The notes under the pieces are model-generated. The model was not told the DNA's origin. It was given only the letters and a program-made list of their open reading frames with translations, and ran no database searches. Shown in pieces: positions 25,523 through 36,342 of a DNA stretch of 54,904 nucleotides (positions are counted from its first letter, which is position 1; every line of letters begins with the position of its first letter). Origin of the DNA: Pedobacter rhizosphaerae (lineage in GTDB: Bacteria; Bacteroidota; Bacteroidia; Sphingobacteriales; Sphingobacteriaceae); the NCBI RefSeq assembly GCF_900111155.1, contig NZ_FOGG01000035.1, positions 1 through 54,904 of the forward strand, read 5' to 3'. A program made the translations under genes and the position numbers.

Positions 25523-25873
25523 ATGAGAATTTCTTCACCGTTACTCCACCTGATAATTTGGTTGCTTTTAGTCGCACTTTCTATCATAGTAAAGCTGTTT
25601 GATATTAAAATATATTACGTTGCTAGTCTGTTGCCATTAATCTTAATTACGTATGTTGTAAAAAAGGAAAAATTTGAATTTTTTAAAAGAAGTAAATTCT
25701 TAACCATGTTAATATTCGGTATTTCTTTTTTTATGTTTTTTTTTAGTGTAGAAAATCTTTTGGGCTTTATAAATGAACCGTACAGGAGGGTGGTGCTGAT
25801 AACACTATTATTTGCTTATTCTTTTTTAATTAAAACTATCCTTGGCAAGCATTGTAAACCAAACTCAAATTAG
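25523..25873 (+). CDS. Hypothetical membrane protein
   Basis: The 116-residue protein has four hydrophobic segments (about 4-22, 28-44, 58-78 and 86-106) and a lysine-rich loop (KKEKFEFFKRSK). No family is recognised. Local base composition is more AT-rich than in neighbouring housekeeping genes, as is common for accessory genes. It sits in the low-conservation patch between mltD and maeB. The preceding 184 bp holds no visible promoter box. Confidence 0.5.
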   Translation: MRISSPLLHLIIWLLLVALSIIVKLFDIKIYYVASLLPLILITYVVKKEKFEFFKRSKFLTMLIFGISFFMFFFSVENLLGFINEPYRRVVLITLLFAYSFLIKTILGKHCKPNSN

Positions 25874-26145
25874 ATGAAATGACTACATTTTAGAGGTATA
25901 ATCTTTATCACATTAATCTCAGCTGTCTCCCTTTTTCATCTTTTATAAGTTGTGTTTGACTAGACCTCCTGTTTCTTGTCTTCTTCCATTATTTTAACCA
26001 TCTATTCCATAAACTGAACAAAAGATCGGCAGTAGATCCACCCAATGTTGCCTATTAGCGATTAACTAACTGAAATAAAGAGTAGCAGGGATGTCAATTC
26101 ACTCATTTGCCGGGAATATTTATTTTCTGCCTAGTAAAAGAATTG
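25874..26145 (+). other. Intergenic region upstream of maeB, nothing identified
   Basis: No convincing open frame, repeat or terminator is seen. An ATG at 26091 is in frame with maeB, but the extension is not family-like and a -7 promoter box lies between it and the preferred start. Confidence 0.5.
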
Positions 26146-26153
26146 TACCTTTG
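26146..26153 (+). promoter_or_regulatory. -7 promoter box of maeB
   Basis: TACCTTTG matches TAnnTTTG and ends 24 nt before the ATG at 26178. It lies inside the frame that would be translated from the upstream ATG at 26091, so it supports the shorter start. Confidence 0.5.
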
Positions 26154-26177
26154 CCCCGGTCACTAATAAGTTACGTA

Positions 26178-28496
26178 ATGAGTAAAACGAATAGAAAGCA
26201 AGATGCACTTGATTACCACTCACAGGGTCGTCCGGGGAAGATACAAGTAGTACCTACGAAACCTACGAATTCGCAAAGAGATTTAACTTTAGCCTATTCT
26301 CCTGGTGTTGCTGAACCTTGCTTGCAAATTGCAGAAAATACTGAAGATGTTTATAAATATACGGCTAAGGGAAACCTTGTAGCGGTAATTAGTAACGGTA
26401 CAGCCGTTTTAGGATTAGGTGATATTGGCCCTGAGGCTGGTAAGCCAGTAATGGAAGGTAAAGGTTTACTTTTCAAGATTTTTGCTGATATTGATGTATT
26501 CGATTTAGAATTGGATACCAAGAATGTAGACGATTTTGTAAAGATTGTTAAAGCATTAGAGCCAACTTTTGGCGGTGTAAACTTAGAAGATATCAAAGCA
26601 CCAGAATGTTTCGAAATCGAGCGTCGCTTGAAGGAAGAAATGAACATTCCGGTTATGCACGATGATCAGCACGGAACAGCAATTATCTCTGCTGCGGCGT
26701 TGATAAATGCTTGTGAAATCCAAAAGAAAAAAATGGACAAGATTAAGATTGTAGTAAATGGCGCCGGAGCTGCTGCAATTTCTTGTACCAAATTATATGT
26801 TTCTTTAGGTGCAAAGAAAGAAAATATCGTGATGTGCGATCGTTCGGGTGTTATCCGTAAAGACCGTGAGAATTTAGATGCGATAAAAGCTGAATTTGCT
26901 ACTGATAGAAAAATCAATACACTAGACGAGGCAATGGTTGATTCTGATGTATTCATCGGACTTTCTTCTGCTGATTGTGTTAGTGCTGAGATGTTAAATT
27001 CGATGGCGAAAAACCCTATTGTTTTTGCCATGTCGAATCCTAATCCGGAGATTAACTACGAATTAGCAATCAAAACCCGTAAAGATATCATTATGGCTAC
27101 TGGCCGTTCTGATTATCCTAACCAGGTTAATAACGTATTGGGTTTCCCTTACATTTTCCGTGGTGCGCTAGATGTTAGAGCGACTGCCATTAACGAACCG
27201 ATGAAAATTGCTGCGGTTAAAGCAATTGCCGAACTCGCTAAAAAATCTGTTCCTGAGGCGGTTAACCTGGCTTACAATGCCCGTAATCTTAAGTTTGGTA
27301 AAGATTATATCATCCCTAAGCCTGTAGATTTCAGGTTAATTACCGAAGTTTCTACAGCAGTAGCCAAGGCAGCGATTGTAAGTGGTGTTGCCCGCAAAGT
27401 TATTACCGATTGGGATGCTTATACCGAGGAACTTAGAAAACGTTTAGGTTTGGATGATGCGATTATGCGCGCCATTACCACCAAGGCAAAGACTGATCCG
27501 AAACGTGTTGTTTTTGCGGAGGCCGATAACTACAAAATCTTAAAAGCAGCTCAAATTGTAAATGATGAAAATATCGCCATTCCTATCCTTTTAGGAAATA
27601 AAGAGAAAATTCAGGCCATTATAGATGAGCATGGATTAGAACTGGATGGCGTGCAGATCATTGATCAGATGCAGGAGCCGGAAAAAACCAAGAAGTATGC
27701 AGATGCGCTTTATAAAAAACGTCAGCGTAAAGGGGTTTCAGCCAGTGATGCGGTTAAATTATTGAGAGATCGTAACTATTTCGGTGCTTCAATGGTAGAA
27801 TTTGGCGAAGCAGATGCTTTAATTTCGGGTTTAACGAAGAACTATGGCTCTACTATTAAGCCTGCGCTTCATGTTATTGGTGTAGAGCCAGGCGTTAAAC
27901 GTGTTGCGGGTATGTACATGATGATGACCAAAAAAGGACCTGTTTTCTTTGGTGATACTACTGTAAACGTAGATCCTACCGCAGAAGAATTGGTAGACAT
28001 TACTCTTTTGGTAGATAAATCTGTAAAGCAGTTTAATATTAAACCGCGTATTGCTTTATTGTCTTACTCCAACTTCGGTTCAAATGATGGCGTAACTCCA
28101 AATAAAGTTCGCGAAACAGTTAAATTATTGCATAAAAACTATCCTGAAATTGTAGTTGACGGAGAAATGCAAGGTAACTTCGCCATTAACAACGAATTGT
28201 TAAAAGATAATTTTCCATTCAGTACCCTGGCAGATGCACCTGCAAATACATTAATCTTCCCTAACTTAGAATCTGGTAACATTGCTTACAAATTGTTACA
28301 GGAGCTGGGTGGCGCAGAAGCCGTTGGTCCAATCTTATTAGGATTAAATAAACCTGTTCATATTGTTCAGTTAGGAAGTTCAGTGCGGGAGATCGTAAAT
28401 ATGGTTACTATTGCAGTAGTAGATGTTCAAGCTAAAGAAGAAATTGCAGGAACATCAAAACGAAAAGGTATATTTGGAAAAACAACTAAAAAGTAG
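26178..28496 (+). CDS. maeB: NADP-dependent malic enzyme with phosphotransacetylase-like domain
   Basis: The 772-residue MaeB-type enzyme converts malate to pyruvate and CO2. The malic domain and Rossmann domain occupy residues 1-430; motifs include LTLAYSPGVAEPC, GDIGPEAGKPVMEGK, DDQHGTAIISAAAL and the nucleotide site VVNGAGAAAIS. A C-terminal PTA/PTB-like domain runs from about 440 to 765 and is usually regulatory (acetyl-CoA sensing) rather than catalytic. Length is close to the family's usual ~760. The start is ATG at 26178, based on homology and the promoter position. ruvA follows after 6 bp. Confidence 0.95.
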   Translation: MSKTNRKQDALDYHSQGRPGKIQVVPTKPTNSQRDLTLAYSPGVAEPCLQIAENTEDVYKYTAKGNLVAVISNGTAVLGLGDIGPEAGKPVMEGKGLLFKIFADIDVFDLELDTKNVDDFVKIVKALEPTFGGVNLEDIKAPECFEIERRLKEEMNIPVMHDDQHGTAIISAAALINACEIQKKKMDKIKIVVNGAGAAAISCTKLYVSLGAKKENIVMCDRSGVIRKDRENLDAIKAEFATDRKINTLDEAMVDSDVFIGLSSADCVSAEMLNSMAKNPIVFAMSNPNPEINYELAIKTRKDIIMATGRSDYPNQVNNVLGFPYIFRGALDVRATAINEPMKIAAVKAIAELAKKSVPEAVNLAYNARNLKFGKDYIIPKPVDFRLITEVSTAVAKAAIVSGVARKVITDWDAYTEELRKRLGLDDAIMRAITTKAKTDPKRVVFAEADNYKILKAAQIVNDENIAIPILLGNKEKIQAIIDEHGLELDGVQIIDQMQEPEKTKKYADALYKKRQRKGVSASDAVKLLRDRNYFGASMVEFGEADALISGLTKNYGSTIKPALHVIGVEPGVKRVAGMYMMMTKKGPVFFGDTTVNVDPTAEELVDITLLVDKSVKQFNIKPRIALLSYSNFGSNDGVTPNKVRETVKLLHKNYPEIVVDGEMQGNFAINNELLKDNFPFSTLADAPANTLIFPNLESGNIAYKLLQELGGAEAVGPILLGLNKPVHIVQLGSSVREIVNMVTIAVVDVQAKEEIAGTSKRKGIFGKTTKK

Positions 28497-28502
28497 AATT
28501 AC

Positions 28503-29087
28503 ATGTACGCCTATATTGATGGTAAACTTACATTTAAAAACCCGGCCTATGTTGTGGTTGAAGCTGGAGGTATAGGTTATCATATTAACATCTCTCTCAA
28601 TACATATAGCAATCTTAGCGATGGCGAAAGGTGTAAATTATACACCTGGTTACATGTTAAAGAAGATGCACACACCTTATACGGCTTCGCTGATGAAGGC
28701 GAACGCCGTTTATTTTTACATCTGATCTCGGTATCTGGCATTGGGCCAAATACCGGGAGAATGATTTTATCCTCCATCACTCCCGAGGAAATCCAAACTG
28801 CAATTGTGAAAGCTGATCTGCCTTTAATACAGCGTATTAAAGGGTTAGGAGCAAAGACAGCCCAACGTTTAGTACTGGAATTACAAGATAAATTGAAAAA
28901 AGAAGGATCAGATTCATTAATTTTTATCCCTCAACACAATACAATTAAAGATGAAGCGTTATCAGCATTGGTAATGCTCGGATTCGCCAAACAAACCGCC
29001 GAAAAAACTATAGATCAGATTTTAAAAGTGACAGAGGGGACACTTTCGGTAGAGCAACTAATTAAACAAGCTTTAAAAAAATTATAG
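28503..29087 (+). CDS. ruvA: Holliday junction branch migration protein RuvA
   Basis: The 194-residue protein has three domains: an OB-fold (residues 1-62, MYAYIDGKLTFKNPAYVVVE), a helix-hairpin-helix domain (about 65-140, HLISVSGIGPNTGRMILSS and IQRIKGLGAKTAQRLVLEL), and a C-terminal UBA-like domain (145-194) that contacts RuvB. It binds four-way junctions and drives branch migration with RuvB. The gene lies between maeB and sprA, an order I recall from other Bacteroidota genomes. Confidence 0.97.
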   Translation: MYAYIDGKLTFKNPAYVVVEAGGIGYHINISLNTYSNLSDGERCKLYTWLHVKEDAHTLYGFADEGERRLFLHLISVSGIGPNTGRMILSSITPEEIQTAIVKADLPLIQRIKGLGAKTAQRLVLELQDKLKKEGSDSLIFIPQHNTIKDEALSALVMLGFAKQTAEKTIDQILKVTEGTLSVEQLIKQALKKL

Positions 29088-29099
29088 ATCGTAACGCCT

Positions 29100-32000
29100 T
29101 TGAAGAGAATTTCTACACTCCTATTTCTCATCCCAATCTTCCTGCTTGCTTCTAAAAACGCCTTTTCTCAAGTTGTTCCGAGCAAAACTGATACTGCCAC
29201 GTCTAAAAATAATTTTAGCTTACGTGAAAAGCAGTTATTGGGGCTTAGTCCATCTACAAACCCTTTTTATCCTCTGCCCAGCAGCTCCAAAAGGCTTGTA
29301 GAATACGATGCCAAGAATAAAAGGTACATTGTAAAAGAACTGATTGGGGATAAATATGTCACCCAAACCCAATACTTAACGGTGGATGAGTACCAGCGTT
29401 TAATGAACAGCGAAATTAAAAGAGGGAATTGGAGAAGTATTTCTAATGCAGAGGTTAGCGATTACAGAAGTACAGGCATTATTCCACCGATACAAATTAA
29501 TAGTAAATCCTTTGAAAAGCTGTTTGGTGGATCAACCATTGATATTCAGCCCAGAGGAGAGGCCGAGTTAACCTTCTTAGGCCGAATTAATAAAAACGAA
29601 AACCCACTTTTTAACGAGCGCCAGCGCGTACAAACTAATTTTGATTTTAACCAGCGCATTCAGATGGACCTTGTGGGGAACATTGGAACCAAGTTAAAAA
29701 TTAAGAGTAACTACAATACAGAAGCACAATTTGATTTTGAAAATCAGATCAAACTCGATTATACCGGCGGTCCTGATGATATTATCCAGAAAATTGAGGC
29801 AGGTAACGTTAGTTTACCTCTTAATACCAGTTTAATTACCGGAACACAGGCGCTTTTTGGGGTTAAAACCCAGCTTAAGTTTGGTAAATTGAATGTGACC
29901 AGTGTTTACACTCAGCAAAAATCTGAATCGCGAGAATTGCGGATTACCAATGGCGCTCAACAAAATACCACCACGGTAAGTATTGATAACTACGAAGCCA
30001 ACAAGCATTATTTCTTGGCACAGTACTTTAGAAATAACTACAATAAATACCTCGCCAATGCTCCCATTATTACCTCACCCATTCAAATTACAAAAATAGA
30101 AGTTTGGATTACCAATAAAGCCGGAAGTACTACCGATTCAAGGGATGTGTTGGGGCTTTTGGATTTGGGGGAAAATCAACCTTATAACCCACTGTTCGCA
30201 GGTAATGGTTCTGCCTTACCAGGCGGTACTACCGCTACAGGTTTCCCGCAACAATCTAATAATTTATTGGCTTCACTTCCCGCTGCAGCAAGGTTTACTA
30301 ATGACAACGCCGTTATTAACTATTTCCAGAGCTCTGGGGGTACAGATAACTTTGCCAAGCTAATCTATGCCCGTAAACTTACAGAAAGGGAATTTACTTT
30401 TCAGCCACAGCTGGGGTACATCTCCCTTAATAACCCCTTAAATGCTGATGAGGTATTAGCAGTAGCATATCGTTACACCTATAATGGCGTAGAGTATCAG
30501 GTAGGAGAATTTTCTACCGACGTTTCTTTTGATTCTGGTAATCCGAAAATGTTGTATGCCAAGTTGTTGAAAAACGAAACGACAAAGATTGCTTTGCCAA
30601 CCTGGGATTTAATGATGAAAAACATCTATTCTATTGGCGGATATCAGATCAGCACCCAAAACTTCAGATTGGATATCTATCGTATCGACAATGGTACGGG
30701 GGTTGAAAATCCAGTAATGACAGAGGGGCAGAATACGGCAAACAAACAATGGATAGCCTTAACAGAATTTGACCGGTTGAACCAGCAAAACGAGCGCCAG
30801 CCAGACGGGATTTTCGATTTTGTGGCTTCAAATAATGCTTTTGGAGCTTATTCTACCAGCGCCAATGCTACTAACACGCCTTTTGGTTCTAATCTTTCGG
30901 CTTCGGGTTTATCTTCTTTGGTAACCAATACGAATAAGGGATATATTACCATAGATCCGGCCAATGGAAGGATTATCTTTCCCATCATCGAACCTTTTGG
31001 AAAGGATCTTGCCGCCAGATTTTTACCGAGTGAGCAGGCTTTAGTTGATAAATATACTTTTACTGCCCTGTATGATTCTACTCAAACTATAGCCAAGCAG
31101 CTTTTTCAAGATAAGAACAGATACATTATAAAAGTTAACTACCAATCTGAAATTTCATCTGAATTTAGCTTAAATGCAATCAATGTTCCGGAAGGATCGG
31201 TAAAGGTTTTTGCCGGAACCATGCCACTAACAGAAGGGGTAGATTTTACAGTAGATTATCAGGGAGGCCGGGTAAGTATCATCAATCAGGCACTTTTAGT
31301 ATCTGGTCAGCCCATTAGAATTACCACTGAAAACAATGAACTTTTCGGACTTCAACAGAAATCACTTTTTGGAACCCGTTTAGATTATCGGGTTAATAAT
31401 AAGTTGAATCTGGGGGGTACGTTTATGAATTTAACGGAGAAGCCATTGACGCAAAAAGTGAATATTGGCGATGAACCTATTTCCAACACCATATGGGGCG
31501 CAGATATCAACTACAGTTCGCCATCAAGATTTTTAACCAAGTTGGTAGATAAGCTTCCATTTATTTCTACTAAAGTACCTTCCAGCGTTACTTTTTATGG
31601 AGAGTTTGCCCAGCTGGTTCCAGGACACCCACGGGCATTAAACTTTGCAGGAAGTGAAAATGGTGTGAGTTACCTGGACGATTTTGAAGCATCCAGATCT
31701 GTTATCGATTTAAAAAGCGCCATAGCCTGGCAGCTTTCCGGAACACCTCAAATGTTCAGCGAATCACAATTGGTAGATGATTTAGCTTATGGTTACAACA
31801 GGGCCAGGGTAGCTTTTTATAATATCGATCCTACCTTTTACAATTCAGCAGCTTCTACTACGCCGGCTAACATCCGGAATAACCGAAACGAACTTTCTAA
31901 TCATTACGTAAGGGAAATTATCGAACAAGAGGTTTTCCCTTTTAAAGAAACGGCAACAGGGCAGGCATTAAACATTAACACTTTAGATGTTGCCTACTAT

Positions 32001-35000
32001 CCAACAGTACGCGGTCCTTATAACTTCCGTACCAGTGGATTTAAACAGGATGGTTCGTTGCTTATGCCTCAAAATAACTGGGGTGGTTTTCAACGTAAAA
32101 TTGAGACGAATGACTTTGAAGCTTTAAACGTAGGCTTTATTGAGTTTTGGGTATTGGATCCATTTATCTATAAACCTAATTCGACCGGGGGAGATGTTTA
32201 TTTTAACCTGGGTAACATCTCAGAGGACATCTTAAAGGATGGCAGAAAATCACTTGAAAATGGCTTGCCTGCAACTGACGATCCGAGTAAATACGACGAA
32301 ACCAAATGGGGAAGGGTACCCAAATTGCAACCGGTAATACAGGCTTTTGATAATGATCCGAATGCCAGGCGTGCTCAGGATGTTGGTTTAGATGGTTTAT
32401 CTGATGCCAATGAGCGCGCAAAGTTTGCTGCCGATCTCAATATCATTAAATCACAGTTAAGTCCTGCGGCAGCAGCAGCTTTAGAGGCCGATCCGTCATC
32501 AGATAACTATACCTATTTCAGAGGCCCGGCCTTAGACCAGATCAATGCGGGTATCTTAAAACGTTATGAAAAATACAATGGCCCGGAGGGTAACTCTAAA
32601 ACCTCGCAACAATCTCAGGAAGAACTGGGCTTAGAAAACTCAGCCTCTACTTCTTTACCAGACGGGGAAGACATCAACCGCGACAACAACATGACGCAAA
32701 GTGATGAGTATTTTCAATACAAAGTTTCGATGCGCCCTGCGGATTTAGTTGTCGGCCAAAACTTCATTACCGATAAAGTTACCTCACAGGTGAAATTGGC
32801 CAATGGAAATACGCAAGCAGTTTCCTGGTACCAGTTCAGAATTCCGATCGGAAACTATCAGCAAAAAGTGGGTGGGATTCAGGATTTTAAATCCATTCGT
32901 TTCATCAGGATGTTTATGACCAATTTCACCGATACCGCTGTAATGCGTTTCGCAAAATTGCAATTGATCAGAGGAGAGTGGAGGGCATTTAACTCCTTAA
33001 ATGAGGCTGCTCAGGTTATCGTTGATCCATCTTTACCAGCCTTAACCCCAGACAATTCAACGATTGAAGTTTCTACGGTTAACATCGAAGAGAACGGTAA
33101 GCGTTCGCCAATTCCTTATGTTACCCCTCCGGGAATTTTAAGAGAACGCGATTACAGCAACTACCGTGGAGATACGCGCCTAAATGAGCAATCGCTTTCG
33201 GTAACGGTTAAAAACTTAAGAGATGGGTACGGAAGGGCTGCGTTCAAAACTGCTTACAGTGATTTCCGCTCTTATAAACACCTGGAGATGTACGTCCATG
33301 CAGAGGCGGTTAATAATCAGCCGGTATATGATAAGGATGTGTCGGCTTTCTTAAGAATAGGAACAGATAACCTGGATAACTATTATGAGTATGTAATGCC
33401 TTTAAAGATCACCAATCCGGGCACAAGTGATCCGGATGCAATCTGGCCGGAAGCTAACCGCATGGATATTGATTTAACCTTATTCCAAAACGCTAAGTTA
33501 GCCAGAAATAATGCCCGCCAGGCCAATGGTCAACCTTGGCCAATAAACGTACCTTTTACCTATTCGGATGGAACCAAAACTATTGTGGTAAAGGGACAGC
33601 CCGATATGAGTAAAGTTCGCGTGTACATGCTGGGGGTTAAAAACCCGGTAAGGAACCTGGCGCAGGGAGAAGGTGATGATGGTCTGGATAAAACAGTTTT
33701 AGTTTGGTTTAATGAGTTGCGATTAACAGAGTTTGATGAAAGAGGTGGATGGGCAGCTACGGCACGTTTAAATTTGAAACTGGCCGATTTTGCTGATGTT
33801 AATATTTCAGGAAGTAAATCGACCATTGGATTTGGTACCATAGATTCTAAAGTAAGTGAGCGTAACCGTGCCGACAATGTATTGCTGGATGTATCTTCTT
33901 CAGTAGAATTGGGCAAGTTCCTGCCTCAAAAATCAGGGGTGAAGATTCCAATGTTTGTGAGTTACTCTAAACAAGTATCAACGCCTCAATTCAATCCACG
34001 CACACCGGATATTGAACTGAAGAACGCACTCGATAACTCAACTAAAGAACAAAAAGACTCGATACTGAATTTTGCTCAGGATTATACCATAAGAAGAGGG
34101 ATTAACTTTACCAATGTGCGTAAAGAGCGAACCAATACCGCTAAACCCGTACATCTTTGGGATATAGAAAACTTCTCGGCGAGTTATGCGTATACGCAAT
34201 ACAATCACCGCGATTTTATTAACCAAAGCAGTATCCAAAATACTTACCGGGCATCCTTACAGTATAATTATTCAAAGGAAGCTAAAACAATTGCGCCTTT
34301 CGAAAAGATTATCAAGTCGAATATGCTGGCTATTTTGAAGGATTTTAATTTCAGTATATTCCCAAGTGCCATTAATTTTAGAATTGATGTAGACCGTTTA
34401 TATTCAGAAAATACCTTGCGTAATAACGATCCGAATAATACCATTGGTGTTTTTCGAAATGGTTATGGTACCACTTTCAATAAGAACTTTACCATGAGTA
34501 GAATTTATGGTATTGCCTGGAACCTTACCCGTTCATTACAGCTGGATTTTAATGCTACCAACTACTCTATCATTGATGAACCAAACGGTAGGATAGAAGG
34601 CTTGAAACGCGATACCGTATGGGAGAACTTAAAACGATTAGGACGAACTACAGATTATAACCATAACTTAAACGTAACGTATAATCTGCCTATTGATAAA
34701 ATACCAGGACTTAATTGGGTAGTGGTAAAAACACGTTATGGTACCAATTTCAACTGGCAAACGGAGCCATTGGCTACCTTAAGAGATCCCAATATCAATT
34801 TAGGAAATACGGTTCAAAACAGTAGAACCGTACAGGTTAACCCAACTTTAAACTTAACAACCTTATACAATAAGTTTGGTTTTGTCCGAAAGTCGGGGAA
34901 TAGCCAGGAAGGTGGGGGAATAAAGAATTTCTTTATCAACCTACTTACCAGTTTAAAGAATGTTAATGCGGCTTACACGCAAACAAAGGGAACATTCTTA

Positions 35001-36275
35001 CCGGGCTATTTACCTAAAACTTCTTACTTCGGAATAGATAATGTTACGGGAGCACCGGGCTTAGGTTTCGTTTTTGGAAGTCAGAGAGATATTAGAGATA
35101 TGGCGCTTGGAAGCGGATGGCTAACTACCGACACCTTGCAAACACAATTCTATGTTACCACTCTTAGAGAAGATTTGAGCTTAACCGGCCAGTTGGAACC
35201 GTTTAAGGACTTAAGAATTACCTTAAAGGCCAATAAGGCCCAAACGAAGAATTTCTCTTCAAACTTTAGGTATGTAGAAAGCCAGTCGGGCTTTGAGAAC
35301 CTGAGTGCGACCACCCAGGGTGATTACAGCATTTCATACATTGCCATCGGAACTGCTTTTAAAGAAAGTAACTCGAGTACCATCTCTACTTTGTTTGAGC
35401 AGTTTATGGCGAATAGAATTCTTATTTCAAGAAGATTGGGGGCGCAAAACCCGAACTCTTCTGGTAGTAACGGAGGCTTTGCAGATGGCTATTCAAAAGA
35501 AAGTCAGGATGTAATTATATCGGCCTTTATGGCTGCGTATGCGGGCAAGGATCCGAATAAGATCAGCATGAATGCTTTTCCTAAAATCCCACTTCCAAAC
35601 TGGAACCTGACTTATAGTGGCTTAACACGCATTCCGTTTGTAGCAGACAGATTCTCTTCTGTGGACATCAGGCATGGGTATCGTTCGGCTTATAATGTGA
35701 ACGGATTTAACTCATTAATCAGATACACAGAAGTAAATGGTTTCTCGAGTAACAGAGATGCAAACAATAACTTTTTACCAGAATTTCAATTTGCCCAGGT
35801 AACGGTATCAGAATACTTCTCTCCATTGGTGGGAGTAGATACCCGTTTTAAAAATAATTTAACGGCTTCATTTGAATTGAACAGATCTAGATTATTGGCC
35901 CTGAGCTTATCCAATAGTCAACTTGCCCAACTATCAGAAAACAATATGGTTTTTGGTTTGGGTTACCGTACCAATAAGTTCAGATTTCCTTTTGGTATGT
36001 TTAAAAGTCTGAAAATGGATAACAATATGGACTTTAAACTGGATGTTGCCATTCGTGATAATAAGACCGTTATACACCGCGCTGATGTGAAGGATGCAGA
36101 AGTTTCTTCTGGAGCCAAGAACATTACCCTCAGACCAAGCGTAGATTATGTATTGAATCAGAAATTCAATATCAAACTTTTCTATGATTCTAATATCACC
36201 AAACCTTATACTTCTCAAACGTTTAATACCTCGTTTAGCAATTTTGGATTTAGCTTAAGGTTTACGTTGAATTAA
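29100..36275 (+). CDS. sprA: Type IX secretion translocon protein SprA
   Basis: The 2391-residue protein has a signal peptide (MKRISTLLFLIPIFLLASKNAFSQ). SprA forms a giant single-chain 36-strand beta-barrel, the outer-membrane translocon of the type IX secretion system that exports gliding and virulence proteins. Recognition rests on the huge size, the N-terminal LVEYDAKNKRYIVKELIGDK segment, the STIDIQPRGEAELTFLGR and GENQPYNP-type segments, abundant NLGNISED and YLDDFEASRS motifs, and the gene order ruvA-sprA-gcvH-vanZ. The start is TTG at 29100, only 12 bp after ruvA. The C-terminus ends FSLRFTLN, a typical terminal strand. Other T9SS core genes are outside the window. Confidence 0.95.
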   Translation: MKRISTLLFLIPIFLLASKNAFSQVVPSKTDTATSKNNFSLREKQLLGLSPSTNPFYPLPSSSKRLVEYDAKNKRYIVKELIGDKYVTQTQYLTVDEYQRLMNSEIKRGNWRSISNAEVSDYRSTGIIPPIQINSKSFEKLFGGSTIDIQPRGEAELTFLGRINKNENPLFNERQRVQTNFDFNQRIQMDLVGNIGTKLKIKSNYNTEAQFDFENQIKLDYTGGPDDIIQKIEAGNVSLPLNTSLITGTQALFGVKTQLKFGKLNVTSVYTQQKSESRELRITNGAQQNTTTVSIDNYEANKHYFLAQYFRNNYNKYLANAPIITSPIQITKIEVWITNKAGSTTDSRDVLGLLDLGENQPYNPLFAGNGSALPGGTTATGFPQQSNNLLASLPAAARFTNDNAVINYFQSSGGTDNFAKLIYARKLTEREFTFQPQLGYISLNNPLNADEVLAVAYRYTYNGVEYQVGEFSTDVSFDSGNPKMLYAKLLKNETTKIALPTWDLMMKNIYSIGGYQISTQNFRLDIYRIDNGTGVENPVMTEGQNTANKQWIALTEFDRLNQQNERQPDGIFDFVASNNAFGAYSTSANATNTPFGSNLSASGLSSLVTNTNKGYITIDPANGRIIFPIIEPFGKDLAARFLPSEQALVDKYTFTALYDSTQTIAKQLFQDKNRYIIKVNYQSEISSEFSLNAINVPEGSVKVFAGTMPLTEGVDFTVDYQGGRVSIINQALLVSGQPIRITTENNELFGLQQKSLFGTRLDYRVNNKLNLGGTFMNLTEKPLTQKVNIGDEPISNTIWGADINYSSPSRFLTKLVDKLPFISTKVPSSVTFYGEFAQLVPGHPRALNFAGSENGVSYLDDFEASRSVIDLKSAIAWQLSGTPQMFSESQLVDDLAYGYNRARVAFYNIDPTFYNSAASTTPANIRNNRNELSNHYVREIIEQEVFPFKETATGQALNINTLDVAYYPTVRGPYNFRTSGFKQDGSLLMPQNNWGGFQRKIETNDFEALNVGFIEFWVLDPFIYKPNSTGGDVYFNLGNISEDILKDGRKSLENGLPATDDPSKYDETKWGRVPKLQPVIQAFDNDPNARRAQDVGLDGLSDANERAKFAADLNIIKSQLSPAAAAALEADPSSDNYTYFRGPALDQINAGILKRYEKYNGPEGNSKTSQQSQEELGLENSASTSLPDGEDINRDNNMTQSDEYFQYKVSMRPADLVVGQNFITDKVTSQVKLANGNTQAVSWYQFRIPIGNYQQKVGGIQDFKSIRFIRMFMTNFTDTAVMRFAKLQLIRGEWRAFNSLNEAAQVIVDPSLPALTPDNSTIEVSTVNIEENGKRSPIPYVTPPGILRERDYSNYRGDTRLNEQSLSVTVKNLRDGYGRAAFKTAYSDFRSYKHLEMYVHAEAVNNQPVYDKDVSAFLRIGTDNLDNYYEYVMPLKITNPGTSDPDAIWPEANRMDIDLTLFQNAKLARNNARQANGQPWPINVPFTYSDGTKTIVVKGQPDMSKVRVYMLGVKNPVRNLAQGEGDDGLDKTVLVWFNELRLTEFDERGGWAATARLNLKLADFADVNISGSKSTIGFGTIDSKVSERNRADNVLLDVSSSVELGKFLPQKSGVKIPMFVSYSKQVSTPQFNPRTPDIELKNALDNSTKEQKDSILNFAQDYTIRRGINFTNVRKERTNTAKPVHLWDIENFSASYAYTQYNHRDFINQSSIQNTYRASLQYNYSKEAKTIAPFEKIIKSNMLAILKDFNFSIFPSAINFRIDVDRLYSENTLRNNDPNNTIGVFRNGYGTTFNKNFTMSRIYGIAWNLTRSLQLDFNATNYSIIDEPNGRIEGLKRDTVWENLKRLGRTTDYNHNLNVTYNLPIDKIPGLNWVVVKTRYGTNFNWQTEPLATLRDPNINLGNTVQNSRTVQVNPTLNLTTLYNKFGFVRKSGNSQEGGGIKNFFINLLTSLKNVNAAYTQTKGTFLPGYLPKTSYFGIDNVTGAPGLGFVFGSQRDIRDMALGSGWLTTDTLQTQFYVTTLREDLSLTGQLEPFKDLRITLKANKAQTKNFSSNFRYVESQSGFENLSATTQGDYSISYIAIGTAFKESNSSTISTLFEQFMANRILISRRLGAQNPNSSGSNGGFADGYSKESQDVIISAFMAAYAGKDPNKISMNAFPKIPLPNWNLTYSGLTRIPFVADRFSSVDIRHGYRSAYNVNGFNSLIRYTEVNGFSSNRDANNNFLPEFQFAQVTVSEYFSPLVGVDTRFKNNLTASFELNRSRLLALSLSNSQLAQLSENNMVFGLGYRTNKFRFPFGMFKSLKMDNNMDFKLDVAIRDNKTVIHRADVKDAEVSSGAKNITLRPSVDYVLNQKFNIKLFYDSNITKPYTSQTFNTSFSNFGFSLRFTLN

Positions 36276-36290
36276 AATTATTGAAGTAAT

Positions 36291-36342
36291 GAATGAGTGA
36301 ATGAGTGAATGAGTGAATGTGCATATTGCTATTCACTCATTC
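36291..36342 (+). repeat. GAATGAGT tandem repeat with 12-bp inverted copy
   Basis: Three copies of GAATGAGT plus GAATG (36291-36319) are followed by ATTCACTCATTC (36331-36342), which forms a perfect 12-bp hairpin with 36307-36318. Further degenerate ACTCATTCAAAA copies continue to about 36400. The element lies between sprA and the gcvH promoter. No T run follows. Confidence 0.85.

Noticed and set aside
26091..26177. Upstream start for the malic enzyme
   Set aside because: The added 29 residues are not family-like and contain the promoter-like box.
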